Source: Triplophysa rosa (Eukaryota > Chordata > Actinopteri > Cypriniformes > Nemacheilidae). From it: a DNA stretch of 64,000 bases. Each line of letters opens with the position of its first letter. The first letter of the stretch is position 1. The notes beneath the pieces are model-generated. The model was given only the letters and a program-made list of their open reading frames with translations. It ran no database searches and was not told the origin of the DNA. Shown here piece after piece: positions 24,241-33,536 of this stretch. Both the position numbers and the translations under genes were made by a program. The DNA is taken from assembly GCF_024868665.1 (NCBI RefSeq), contig NC_079897.1:1287336-1351335 (forward strand), given 5' to 3'.

Positions 24241-25006
24241 ATGGCAGGAGTAACAAGAGACGAGCGAGGAAATGACAGCGACGAACTTGTGCCTAAAACG
24301 AACGGTACGTCTGAAATATGGCAATATTTTGGCTTCAAGAGAGAAGACGTGTCACAAATGCAGGCAGTGTTGGGTGTAACTAGTTACTAAGTAATTAGTT
24401 ACTGTAATTTAATTACTTTTCCCTTGAAAAAGTAAAGTAAGGGATTACTGTTATTTTTTCTGTAATTTAATTACAGTTACTTCTGATGTAATTAAACTAA
24501 ATACTTTGTGTAATATGTGTGTGCAATAATGGAATTGACATCAAAATTCAAAGTCTAACTTTAAAATCCTTGCTTTAATGTATAATTCTCACATTTGTAA
24601 ACTTTGGTCAGTTAATAATACTACTTTATGTAGTTTATATTATTTATTTGAATGAATTAAATAAGCCGTTTCATGTCTATCCCTGAATCACTTAACTAAT
24701 CAAGGTTGATGTAGGATATAGAAAGTAATTAGTAATAAGTAACTAAATACTTTTTGGAGAGAGTAATTTGTACAGTAATCTAATTACACTATTGAATAAG
24801 TAATTAGTAACTAGTAATTAATTACTTTTCCAGAGTAACTTACCTAACACTGAATGCAGGTACTGTGTAAGTCGTGCCGCAAAACTGTGGTCACGTCGAG
24901 AAGAAATACAACTAATCTCCGCAGTCATCTGGAACACAACCACAGCGAGTTGTATGAAGACTTCCGAAAGTTTAAGGCCAAATCTACCAAAACTGCTAAC
25001 GAATAG
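24241..25006 (+). pseudogene. hAT transposase N-terminus (BED finger), split by MITE
   Basis: The frame opens with ATG at 24241 and runs through SEIWQYFGF to QMQ at the insertion point. Removing the MITE at 24365-24852 and one copy of its 8-bp duplication lets the frame resume without a shift: VLCKSCRKTVVTS, then TNLRSHLEHNHSELYEDF, to a stop at 25004-25006. CKSC and HLEHNH supply the two Cys and two His of a BED finger, and W of IWQYF is the usual aromatic residue. After the stop, EKTLKRHKELTDAITRFLAK resembles the next hAT segment before the copy degenerates. It lacks any catalytic domain. Confidence 0.82.
24365..24852. mobile_element. hAT-type MITE, family 2, copy 2 (nested)
   Basis: A 488-bp element with ends CAGTGTTGGGTGTAACTAG and AGTAACTTACCTAACACTG, flanked by a perfect 8-bp duplication AATGCAGG (24357-24364 and 24853-24860). 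It interrupts the BED finger of the surrounding hAT relic. It is non-coding. Confidence 0.95.
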
Positions 25007-25604
25007 CCAAGTAACAATACGGGAGTCGTACAGACAACCATCGATCGAAGTTTTACAAATGCAACGCATTATGAAAAAACGTTGAAACGCCACAAGGAAT
25101 TAACAGATGCTATCACACGCTTTTTAGCTAAAGCTTTAGCTTTTTTAGCTATTTATTTTTATTTAAAAAACAGGCAGGGCAAGGAAATATTTTGTTTAAA
25201 AGATGCTCTTGTTTTAAGCTGATCTTGATGATTGTATGGTTACATGTGAATAAAAAGTAATGTTTGAGAGTAACGCATGTTGTGTTTGCAGGTCTATTTT
25301 AACAGCAAACCAGAAATCAGAATATCTGCTGAGTTTTTAGTCATTCATAGTGTTTTAAACTAAGTCTAAATGTTTGTCTCTTCCTCAATAGTTTTTTTTA
25401 TCCTGAATTAGATTTAATTACATCAGAAGAATATCTATTACCTGTTTATTACAGTACGATAATTACATGAATAAATGATTTTTAAAAAATAGCTTATAAA
25501 ACTAGCATTTCTTTTGGAAATGTTATATCGCAAAAAATACCGTTATCGCAATATTCAACAACAAAACCGCATGTCGCATATTTTGTTAATATTGTGCAGC
25601 CCTA

Positions 25605-26866
25605 GAAAAAAATTCCAATCCAATCTAAACCCTAAACTAACCAAATGGAGTACAAATTATCACATCTTCAGAAAACTCTTTCTAGTCAACTTTTCTTTTT
25701 TTCCCGATTTTATTATTGAACACAGTTGTTTAATCAGGTTGTGTTGATCTGTCAGGACGAGACACACACTCCACAGGTGTTCGTCAAAACACATTGAAAG
25801 AGCACACGCACAGGATTCATGAATATTTAATTCATCACGTGATGTTAATGGAAAGCATATGACACAGTGGCTGAATCTCCTGAATCACCTGATGATGAAT
25901 CGCTGACATCACATATAACACAAACACGCACAGATTCATTTCATCCTAAAATCAACATGTTATTTACTGTCCTAATGCCTACGAACACAACAGCTCTCTC
26001 ATCCTCTCAGCTGACCACAGTCTCAACCCGTAAATCCCTCCGATTCTATTGTGCCGTGTGATGACCGAAGGTTTCCATACAAACAATTAACAGTGACTTT
26101 GATGGATTGGGTTGTAAATGATCCATCACGCTCAATTTTTGTCCATTAGAAACATTGCAACAGTTTTTTGTTGTTGTTGTGTAACTTTGATATCGATTCT
26201 CTTCTTTGCCAAACTACTAATCCAAATTAACATCATTTACTGCTGGAATGTTTCTCCTATTTTCTGTGTCCAATAGTTATTATTAAAGCATTTGGGAAAC
26301 CAAATGGAATCAAATGACAAAGGCTCAAATCAGATTCTTCATTGAATGACTGAATGTCCCGTTTCATTCCGAAGCGCAACCAATGCAAACTGGGCTGCCA
26401 ACGTCGACTTCAACTCAAACAGATTTGTTTTGTTGTCAATTGATTGTTTTTGCATTTTTCTTTCTTTTCAGAGTCCTGTCTACAGTATGAAACACAGGCC
26501 GCCCTACGGCTCTGGAAACTCTCCAGCACTTCTGGCACAGTGAAATATAATATAACAATAGAAAACACAATGCAGGATTTCAGACTATAGAGCAAAACAA
26601 AGATCTCAGTAAACATGGCACATTCGGTAGAAACCGTGACAGAACGTATGGACAGATATTCAGATCCGACGTCAGCTGAAACACTGTCATTCTGCCGCTC
26701 AACACTAACAAACTCTGTCATCACTTACTCATAGTGATCTAAACACTAACATCCTTCTGTCCACACCACACAAAAGATGAAAACTTGATCATTTGTGTAT
26801 ATACAGTATAGAGACTCTTATGTATAGAAACTTCAGTTTAGAACGCGATATAAATAAGAATATAAG
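25605..26866. other. No gene seen
   Basis: Unremarkable intronic sequence. Short open frames show no protein similarity and no element ends were seen. Confidence 0.4.
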
Positions 26867-27342
26867 CAGTGTTGGGTGTAACTAGTTACTAAGTCATTAG
26901 TTACTGTAATTTGATTACTTTTCCCTTGAAAAAGTAAAGTAAGGGATTACTCTGATTTTTTCTGTAATTTAATTACAGTTACTTCTGATGTAATTAAACT
27001 TAATACTGTGTGTATGTGTGTGCAATAGTGGAATTGACATCAAAAGTCGAACTTTAAAATCTGTGCTTTAATGTATAATTCTCACGTTTATAATACTTTG
27101 GTCAGATAATAAGAGTACATTATGTAGTTTTATATTATTGATTTGAATAAATTAAAAGAGCCGTTTCATGTCTATCCTTGAATCACTTAACTCATCAAGG
27201 TTGATGTAGGATATAGAAATTAGTAATAAGTAATTAAATACTTTTTGGAGAGAGTAATTTGTACAGTAATCTAATTACACTATTGAATATGTCATTAGTA
27301 ACTAGTAATTAATTACTTTTCAGAGTAACTTACCCAACACTG
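26867..27342. mobile_element. hAT-type MITE, family 2, copy 3
   Basis: A 476-bp element with ends CAGTGTTGGGTGTAACTAG and AGTAACTTACCCAACACTG, flanked by the 8-bp duplication AATATAAG (26859-26866 and 27343-27350). It is very similar to copies 1 and 2 throughout, apart from small deletions. Confidence 0.95.
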
Positions 27343-27393
27343 AATATAAGAGACCTGCGTGTGAGATTTTAGATTCTGAGCTCAACCCAGTAT

Positions 27394-28205
27394 GACGTGT
27401 CAGTGTCACGCTTTGCCTCGTCTAGGCGTGAACATGACACGCATGTATGAAGGTGGAGTAACGTTAGCAGAACGGGGTGATTTTCGAATGTTTTTATAAT
27501 TCATGACGCGTACTGGTGTACATTGTATTTTGTGTACATTTACGACTTTGTGCGCACACTTTAGACGCATTTTAGCACGTAATCCCACCCCCCTACACCT
27601 AACAATTGGTATATTATATGATATAAAACACAACACATAACAGGCAGATACGGCTACAGATGCTATTTATTCAAAAAGTGCAGTTATTCCAAGCGTTCTG
27701 TTCTTTGTCCGCCGTAAAACCGGTTCCGGTTGCGTACAATTTCAAAAATTGCCGCCGGTACGTCAGCTTCGATTGTGAAATGGCATTGGCTCTCGTGAGT
27801 CTCGTGACTGGTTAGGTCATTAGGTTGGCTTAACGCCATTGGCTGTCCTGCTCCGATTGCGTCACACGCTAAACTGGGGTGTATACGCCACTGCGTGCTT
27901 TCCTGGCGCGCGGTCGTCTGGGATTAAACCTACTGTGCTCACACGATCGTGCGGCTTTAAAAGACTCGGAATGCAACGCGACCTGTTCGTAGTGTTTTTA
28001 ATAAATGCTCGTGGCTGACTTCTATTTTCTTGTTGCGTGTTTTTTAATCGCCGTGAGGTGGGTAGATTTAGGGTAGGAGTGGGGTTAAGTGCTCTAAAAT
28101 ATATACAAGTACAAATAATACGTATTTATAAAACCGTTTCAGTTTTACAAGTGCTAAGAACTGAGCGCGTCATGTTGACGCCTAGGAGGAGGCAACTGAC
28201 ACGCA
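27394..28205. mobile_element. CpG-rich transposon with long inverted ends
   Basis: The left end contains TGCCTCGTCTAGGCGTGAAC then ATGACACGC. The right end is its diverged reverse complement (GCGTCATGTTGACGCCTAGG then AGGAGGCAACTGACACGC). Inner arms also pair loosely (a TAGGTGTAGGGG-type word on one arm, TTTAGGGTAGGAGTGGGG on the other). The middle is unusually CpG-rich for this intron. No transposase was seen. The class is unknown and the exact ends and target duplication were not resolved. Confidence 0.6.
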
Positions 28206-28598
28206 TTTTCGAGTAAACCGCCGTGTCTACAACGCTTCGGCGTGATACCGGGTTGCTGAGCTCAACAGTAACTGTACTGTGACCCACTGCAAACACCAAT
28301 ATTGATCTTTTTTCCAATAACAAAAGACATAGTGTACAACTGAAGTGTCTTTTCAGTTCAACAACACTCGTTGTGACAGAAGAAGAGCTTTACACAGCAC
28401 ACCAGGACGGCTCTGATGGATATTGATTCAGCAAAAGAAAGATTTGAATGCCAGACTCCGTGTAAACTGTGCCTATTATAAACGCAGAGCTTCAACCAAA
28501 CCAACTAAAGCCAAGCATGAGAAGTCACAGATAGATGTCAGCTAGAACAGCGAGATACCAGTAAAACCATCTCACTGCTTATGAGAACTGGATTCATA
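28206..28598. other. No gene seen
   Basis: Short intronic stretch between two transposons. No gene or repeat was recognised. Confidence 0.4.
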
Positions 28599-28941
28599 GG
28601 GGAGACCGGGGCTAGTTGTCACAGGCACCGTGTCTCAGTATCTATAACATTTTAAGTCAAAAATCTTCCATTTTGAATCATTGAATCATCCAATTCACAA
28701 ATGTCTCACTCCTATTGGTTAGTAAGGTGAGCACAATAAAACATGCAGGTCAATAACACCATACAAGCGTATGGTGTCTAATAATAATTGTCATCGTGAC
28801 AACTTGCCCCAGGGGCTTGTACAAGGGAGGTCAAGGTATGTTAAGCAAATGATATCCCCTCTCCAGGGCTCATGAGATAATCGTATGTGTAGTGAAACTC
28901 ACTTTCAGTTATGAAATGTGACAACTTGCCCCAGTCTCCCC
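28599..28941. mobile_element. TA-flanked Tc1/mariner-type MITE
   Basis: A 343-bp element with terminal inverted repeats GGGGAGACCGGGGCTAGTTG and CAACTTGCCCCAGTCTCCCC, two mismatches over about 25 bp. TA dinucleotides flank it at 28597-28598 and 28942-28943. TA target duplication with long matching ends fits Tc1/mariner. It has no transposase. Confidence 0.85.
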
Positions 28942-29039
28942 TATAGCTTGAGTTTAAAGGCAATAAAAAAATGTAATCATTGAACTTCTATTTTAAGTAC
29001 GCTCTTTACAAAAACATTCTTTTAGTCACGGTTTCATAT

Positions 29040-29104
29040 CTTGCCAGGTTTGAACCTACAACCCTTCGCTTACCAGCACAGAACCGCTCGGCTCACACAC
29101 ACTG
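29040..29104 (-). repeat. tRNA-like head of a SINE
   Basis: On the minus strand the sequence contains TGAGCCGAGCGGTTCTG, resembling a pol III A box, and 25 nt further GGTTCAAACC, a perfect B box. This is the spacing of a tRNA-derived promoter. Downstream the sequence runs into an AT-rich body up to the MITE at 28941. It does not fold as a clear functional tRNA, so a SINE or tRNA-derived relic is preferred. It begins about 21 nt inside man1c1 intron 1. Confidence 0.55.
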
Positions 29105-29125
29105 CGTGCACGCAACACGTCTTAC

Positions 29126-29674
29126 CTCTTTGACCTTCTCTCTCCTCTGAAGCGTCTGAGGATCTGATGGCTTTCCCTGGTCCTTCCCCAAGGGTGCTTT
29201 CTGCAGACACTTTTTAAAACTCTCAAAGTTGAATCCGCCGATGTGTTGAGCGCCCGAGGTTACCCGCTCGTCCTTGGGCGTCTGTTCGTGCGCCCTCGCC
29301 GGGCTCCAGTCCTCCTGCGTCCTACTCCCAACAGATCTCTCCACAGTTCTCGCTCCATGGGTTACCGAAGGCTTGCGGCTCACTTTCAGTTTAACATTCG
29401 CGTCAGCACCCTTTAAACCCACCCGTTGGTGCTCTTGGTCTCCGGGCACCTTTTTGGAAAGCTCCCGGGCGTCGCTGTCGGAGCCCACGGTCACCGCCGG
29501 GTTCTCATTTTTGGAGAGAAAGATGCGCTTCAGGCGCACGGAGTCGGGTAAGAAAAAGAGTGCCCCGAAGCACAGCGTTACCAAACCCGAGAGAAAAAGA
29601 AGAAACACGAATTTCTGAGAGAGACGAAGCCCCATGCCCGATGCGGAGACACCGGGTAACTTTCGAAACACCAT
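29126..29674 (-). CDS. man1c1: man1c1 coding exon 1 (Golgi alpha-mannosidase IC, N-terminus)
   Basis: This exon encodes 183 residues of a class I (GH47) alpha-1,2-mannosidase, a type II Golgi enzyme that trims mannose from N-glycans. The short basic cytosolic tail begins MVFRKLPG. A transmembrane anchor at residues 22-42 contains LLFLSGLVTLCFGAL and is followed by FLPDSVRLKR. This run matches human MAN1C1 more closely than MAN1A1 as I recall them. Residues 50-170 form the poorly conserved stem. The exon closes with REKVKE at 178-183, just before the catalytic domain, at GAG followed by the donor gtaaga. The intron is phase 0. The catalytic domain is off the left edge or in unrecognised exons. 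A second ATG at codon 14 has a stronger start context, but the human protein also carries this N-terminal tail, so the first ATG is preferred. Confidence 0.92.
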
Positions 29675-30920
29675 CGAAACTTTCCACTATTCACGCTACG
29701 CACGGTACTATACAGTAGATGCTCTCTATGTCTACTTAAAACTCGCGTCTTGGTCAGAAAGTCAAAATAACAGCGCTGTTGTGCAACCTTAACTGTACAC
29801 TGGACAAAGTGACACAATCTTTCCAAATCTATCGATTTAAGAGGCCACAGGTTGCGTCAACAAATGTGCACACTGCAAGAGCGTCATTGCGCATCGGTGT
29901 GGCCTTTTAACCAGCTTCCTGTCGTCATCTCATCCGATAAACTAAATGCACTCAATCTTCCAAATTAAAGCACCAAATTATAGTGTCTAATAACTATTAA
30001 CATGCGCTTTCAACACACTGACAACAATGCTTATAGGAAACCAAAATTGAAACTTAATGGCCTTAAAATGAAATCAGCTTTGAAACAGAGCGCAATGTTA
30101 TATGCACATGCAAGAACACATATTTAAACGCCTGTTTGCTTTACATTACAAGAAAACATCAATGTGTTTCCAAACACGCTGCTGCTGTCTACAGATGCTC
30201 TCGCATACGCGCGTTGCCAAATAGTGCAACGCTGAAGTTTTTTGCGCAGAGTGAATAAAACAGCACATATCGTGCAGATAACCTCGCAAACCGCAGCGTC
30301 AAGGGTCGCTTCTCAACATCTATGTGCGTTTGGCACGCTGCACATCACTCCAAGAGACGAGCGCATTGAAGAATACATCCAAAGATCAAAACGAGCGTCA
30401 CAGCACCGACGAGACGCCGATAATCGTTCCGAGTGTTTGTGAAAACTGTTGGTTTTCCGTTCAGACGCCGTGCGAAAACTCTCCCGCGTTCCCAAAGTCT
30501 ACGTCCGATGCATGGAGAGGGATGCGCGCGCTCCTAAAATATGAACGACGAAAGCGTGGATCGTTCTTCCGAACAGGAATGTAATGAAAACGCGCTGTTT
30601 CTTATTCCCATCAGCGCCCGTTCTGCTCCGCGCTCGCCTGCTGTCACCAGTGAAGAAAGAAGCGCAATGGATGTCGCGGAAACGCCGCGGATGGTGTGTC
30701 GATGCAAAGCCGTGAAACGAAGCCGTGATCAGATGTGTGATCCGCGCACATCGGCCGTTGTGGAGCTGTAGGACTCCGCGTCTATCCGGGCGGTCTGCTG
30801 CAAACGCCTTTGATCAGCAGCGGTGAGGGGGAGCGCGCCTCTGAACACCGCGACGCGCGCAAACGCGAGCGCATACAGCCACCGCGCGGCGTGTTTGGGT
30901 AATGCAGGTTTTCTCTAAGA
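29675..30920 (-). promoter_or_regulatory. man1c1: Probable man1c1 5' UTR and CpG-rich promoter
   Basis: The region upstream of the man1c1 start contains a stretch at about 30180-30900 that is clearly enriched in CG dinucleotides (many GCGC, CGCG and ACGCG words), unlike the AT-rich surroundings. This is the pattern of a CpG-island promoter. No TATA box or transcription start can be fixed. Several overlapping open frames here (30242-30771) are explained by the low stop density of GC-rich DNA. Confidence 0.5.
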
Positions 30921-32657
30921 ATTAGGTTTGTTATTGTACAACCAATGGAACACTTTAAGGAAGATTAGTAGCGTTGAACCAGATTACACTCGCTGTACAA
31001 CATAAACATTTTATAAGCAAAGTTAGAATATGAGTTCAACAATAAATTCTGTCATCATGCACATCACACTCATCTGGGTCAAAACCTGTGTGTGAAGATA
31101 TTTTGAGAAAGGTCTCAGTGGCTTTGAAAGTGATGAATAATTTACCGCATTGCTAATATTCTGATTTGAGAACTGCACACATTTAAACTCTTCCAGCAGT
31201 TTGTCTAGATTTAATTTGGCTTAAATGAGCGAAACGATTTGCACTTTTAAAACAAATCAGCAACACCAAATCTAGGCAGAGATCAATACAGAAGTGTAAG
31301 AGAATTCCAATCAAACGGGACCAAGATGGAGAGCAGTTTTCCCGAAACAAAATAAGACAAATGGGCCGATTAATGTGGTGCTGGTCATTAGGGGTAAACA
31401 AAGACCCAATCACAGCAGAAAAGTTGATAGTTACAGAGAAGTTTAGCAGAGGTCGAGAGAAAAAGAAGTAGAGTGCAACCGGCAGCAGAAAATTTCCATT
31501 CGGTGTTGATTGGTCAGGTCCCACGGGACGACTATTTAAAGGCAAATCTAACGGGAGATTAGACCAGATGTTTCATTTAGATGAAGAGGGGAAGGGCCCA
31601 TTTATAGCAACAGTGCATTAGAGAACAGAAACTTAAGTCAATACTTTACTCAGCAAAGTGTACAAGAATAAAACGAAGGTGTTTGGTTCACATTCAAATG
31701 ATTTGGAGAGCGAGAGGAAAACAAATATAAAGTTTTCAGCATCATGTTTTACTTTACAAAAAGAAAACTTTTTAAGAATATTTTGCGTACTAAGTACTAG
31801 TATACTTGTGTTTTTTTCAATGAGAAAGACATTATGTCACAACATCCCAGTATTGTCAATAACACAGTGATATAAAAAAATCATAATTATCGATACCATA
31901 TTACTTCTAGCCATATCATAATGTTGTAAATAATTCAGCATTCGCTTTGTCTTTTAAGTGTAATTTGTTTGCCAAAAAAAAGCACAAAATGAAATTAAAG
32001 ATGAATGAACGTTTGAATTTGATTAGCCTATCTGCAAAAACGTTTTAAAAGATACCGTTATAAAACCGTTGCGGCGGCGGCGTTTTGTCGTGATAACCTT
32101 GACGTGAAAATCTGATATTGTGATAGCCCAGAAAGACATAAAAAGTAGACTGAACGCATACTTTTATTTTTATAGTTTAAAAGAGGTATACTAATAGCAC
32201 TATTGATTGAAAACTACATCAATACTCTTATTGCTCTATTACATAAATATCCCTAACCCAAACTCTCTGAAATAAAGAATAAAATGCTCATCTATATTCA
32301 CAGCTGCGTATTCTGATTTATTATTTGAATATCTCAGTAATGGGATCTCAATATTACATTTCTCTAAACACCCCAGAACAATCCCAGGAAAATAAGCAGA
32401 TTTTGATGCAAATAGGTCACATTATCCTCACTCGAGCGTATCGAGCTTCACGGTTCAGCTTCTCGTCAGCAGAAAAAAACCGACAAGCCAATGAGTCACA
32501 GCAATTGAACAGACACCCAAACAGAAATAAATACACATTATTGCGGCTGCTTGGCGTTCTACAGCATAAACTTTGGCGGAGAAGTCTGGGATTATTCTAA
32601 AAAAAAAACTCCACAGGTCTGAGAATATTGAAAGAGAGACTTTAAAGTCTGATAGAT
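30921..32657. other. Intergenic, no gene seen; possible hAT relic
   Basis: A block at about 31840-32130 has TATTGTCAATAACACAGTG, ATAATTATCGATACC and GATAGCCCAG words reminiscent of hAT ends and includes a short (GGC)n run near 32070. No sharp ends were found. No exon was recognised. Confidence 0.35.
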
Positions 32658-32661
32658 TTAA

Positions 32662-32959
32662 CGGGATAGTTCACTCTGTCATCATTTACTCACCCTCATG
32701 TCATTTCAAACTTGTATGACTTTCTTTCTTCCGCAGAACACAAGAGAAAATATTTTGAAGAATGTTGTTAACTGGACCCGTTCACTTGCATTGGTTTTGT
32801 GTCCATACCATGGAAGTGAATGGAGTCCAGTGCTGTTCGGTTACCAACCTTCTTCAAAATATCTTCTTTTGTGTTCTGCGGAAGAAAGAAAGTCATACAG
32901 GTTTGAAATGACAGAGGCGAGTCGATGACAGAATTTTCATTTTTGAGTTAACTATCACT
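32662..32959. mobile_element. Fold-back MITE with TTAA target sites
   Basis: A 298-bp element flanked by TTAA (32658-32661 and 32960-32963). Ends are CGGGATAGTTCACTC and GAGTTAACTATCACT. Almost the whole element is two inverted arms, for example CAAACTTGTATGACTTTCTT on the left against AAGAAAGTCATACAGGTTTG on the right, so the transcript would fold into a long hairpin. TTAA duplication fits piggyBac- or Kolobok-type mobilisation. It is the clearest member of a family with other copies at 17990, 44267 and elsewhere. Confidence 0.9.
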
Positions 32960-33497
32960 TTAAGCGTCCAACACTCCTTCATCAAGAGTTGAAGTTCGGC
33001 TGTAAAATACAGACACTCATATTTTAGTATTTGACAATTGCCATTAATAAAATCAACTTTGATGTTTTATATATACATATTTTCGTCCAATCTATTCTAT
33101 TTATTTGTAATCATACAACAGTCAAAAAAACAATGTTGCAGTTGTAATTTTGCATTACATGGTATAGAATAAATAATCCATTATTCAACATTAAATGAAC
33201 AAAAAATAAAGTAGATTACAGTACATAAATGTTGAATGCCTTTGTCAGGCTCAAAATCTAATTGTAATAGTGCGAAACATTATAAAAAATGTAATGTTTG
33301 AAGCTTTTCATATATTTAGTATTTATGTGTTATTTTTACTGTTCATCTTCAGAATTTCGTAGGGTAAACATAACACACAAAAAAATCTGCAACCCAATTC
33401 TGCAGCCCTTGCAATACAACAGCTCATAAAACAGATGAGGTCAGGGTGGAGAAGTATGTGCGTCACACATCGACTGGTGAAACATGGGCTCTCTCCG

Positions 33498-33536
33498 CTG
33501 GTTTATATCTGAAGCACCAGTTCAGATATAAACCAG
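33498..33536. repeat. Perfect 15-bp hairpin with 9-nt loop
   Basis: CTGGTTTATATCTGA at 33498-33512 is followed by AGCACCAGT and then the exact reverse complement TCAGATATAAACCAG. The flanks do not extend the pairing. It could act as RNA structure if a long slc9a1 3' UTR reaches this far. It is shorter than a usual microRNA precursor stem. Confidence 0.85.

Larger units (their letters stand above)
24024..25604 (+). mobile_element. hAT transposon relic with BED zinc finger
   Basis: Terminal inverted repeats TAGGGCTGCCCGATAT at the left and ATATTGTGCAGCCCTA at the right, with further sub-terminal inverted words rich in CGATAT/ATCG, bound a 1581-bp element. Inside is the start of a hAT transposase with a BED zinc finger. 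The catalytic domain is absent. A 488-bp MITE is nested inside. A clean flanking target duplication was not found, so the outer ends may have decayed. Confidence 0.8.
1..29125 (-). other. man1c1: Probable man1c1 intron 1 (left part), overview
   Basis: The man1c1 exon at 29126-29674 ends in a donor site, so everything to its left is intronic until the next exon. I looked on the minus strand for the start of the mannosidase catalytic domain (the MMQFAW-type sequence that follows the conserved REKxKE in human MAN1C1) and did not see it. No other host exon is convincing here. The stretch is filled with microsatellites and transposon copies, listed separately. That it is one intron is inference; a short exon below the size I can recognise could be hidden. 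Confidence 0.6.

Noticed and set aside
24121..24390. 89-codon frame starting at 24121 as a protein
   Set aside because: Its end is MITE sequence. The real coding remnant starts at the ATG at 24241 and continues beyond the insertion.
29040..29104. Functional tRNA gene
   Set aside because: Only A and B box-like motifs are convincing; acceptor and anticodon stems do not pair well.
30242..30771. Three overlapping frames in the CpG-rich region as a small gene
   Set aside because: CpG-rich DNA has few stop codons. The translations are low-complexity Arg/Ser/Thr-rich and resemble nothing known.
33498..33536. Hairpin as a microRNA precursor
   Set aside because: The stem is 15 bp and pairing does not extend into the flanks; microRNA precursors need a longer stem.
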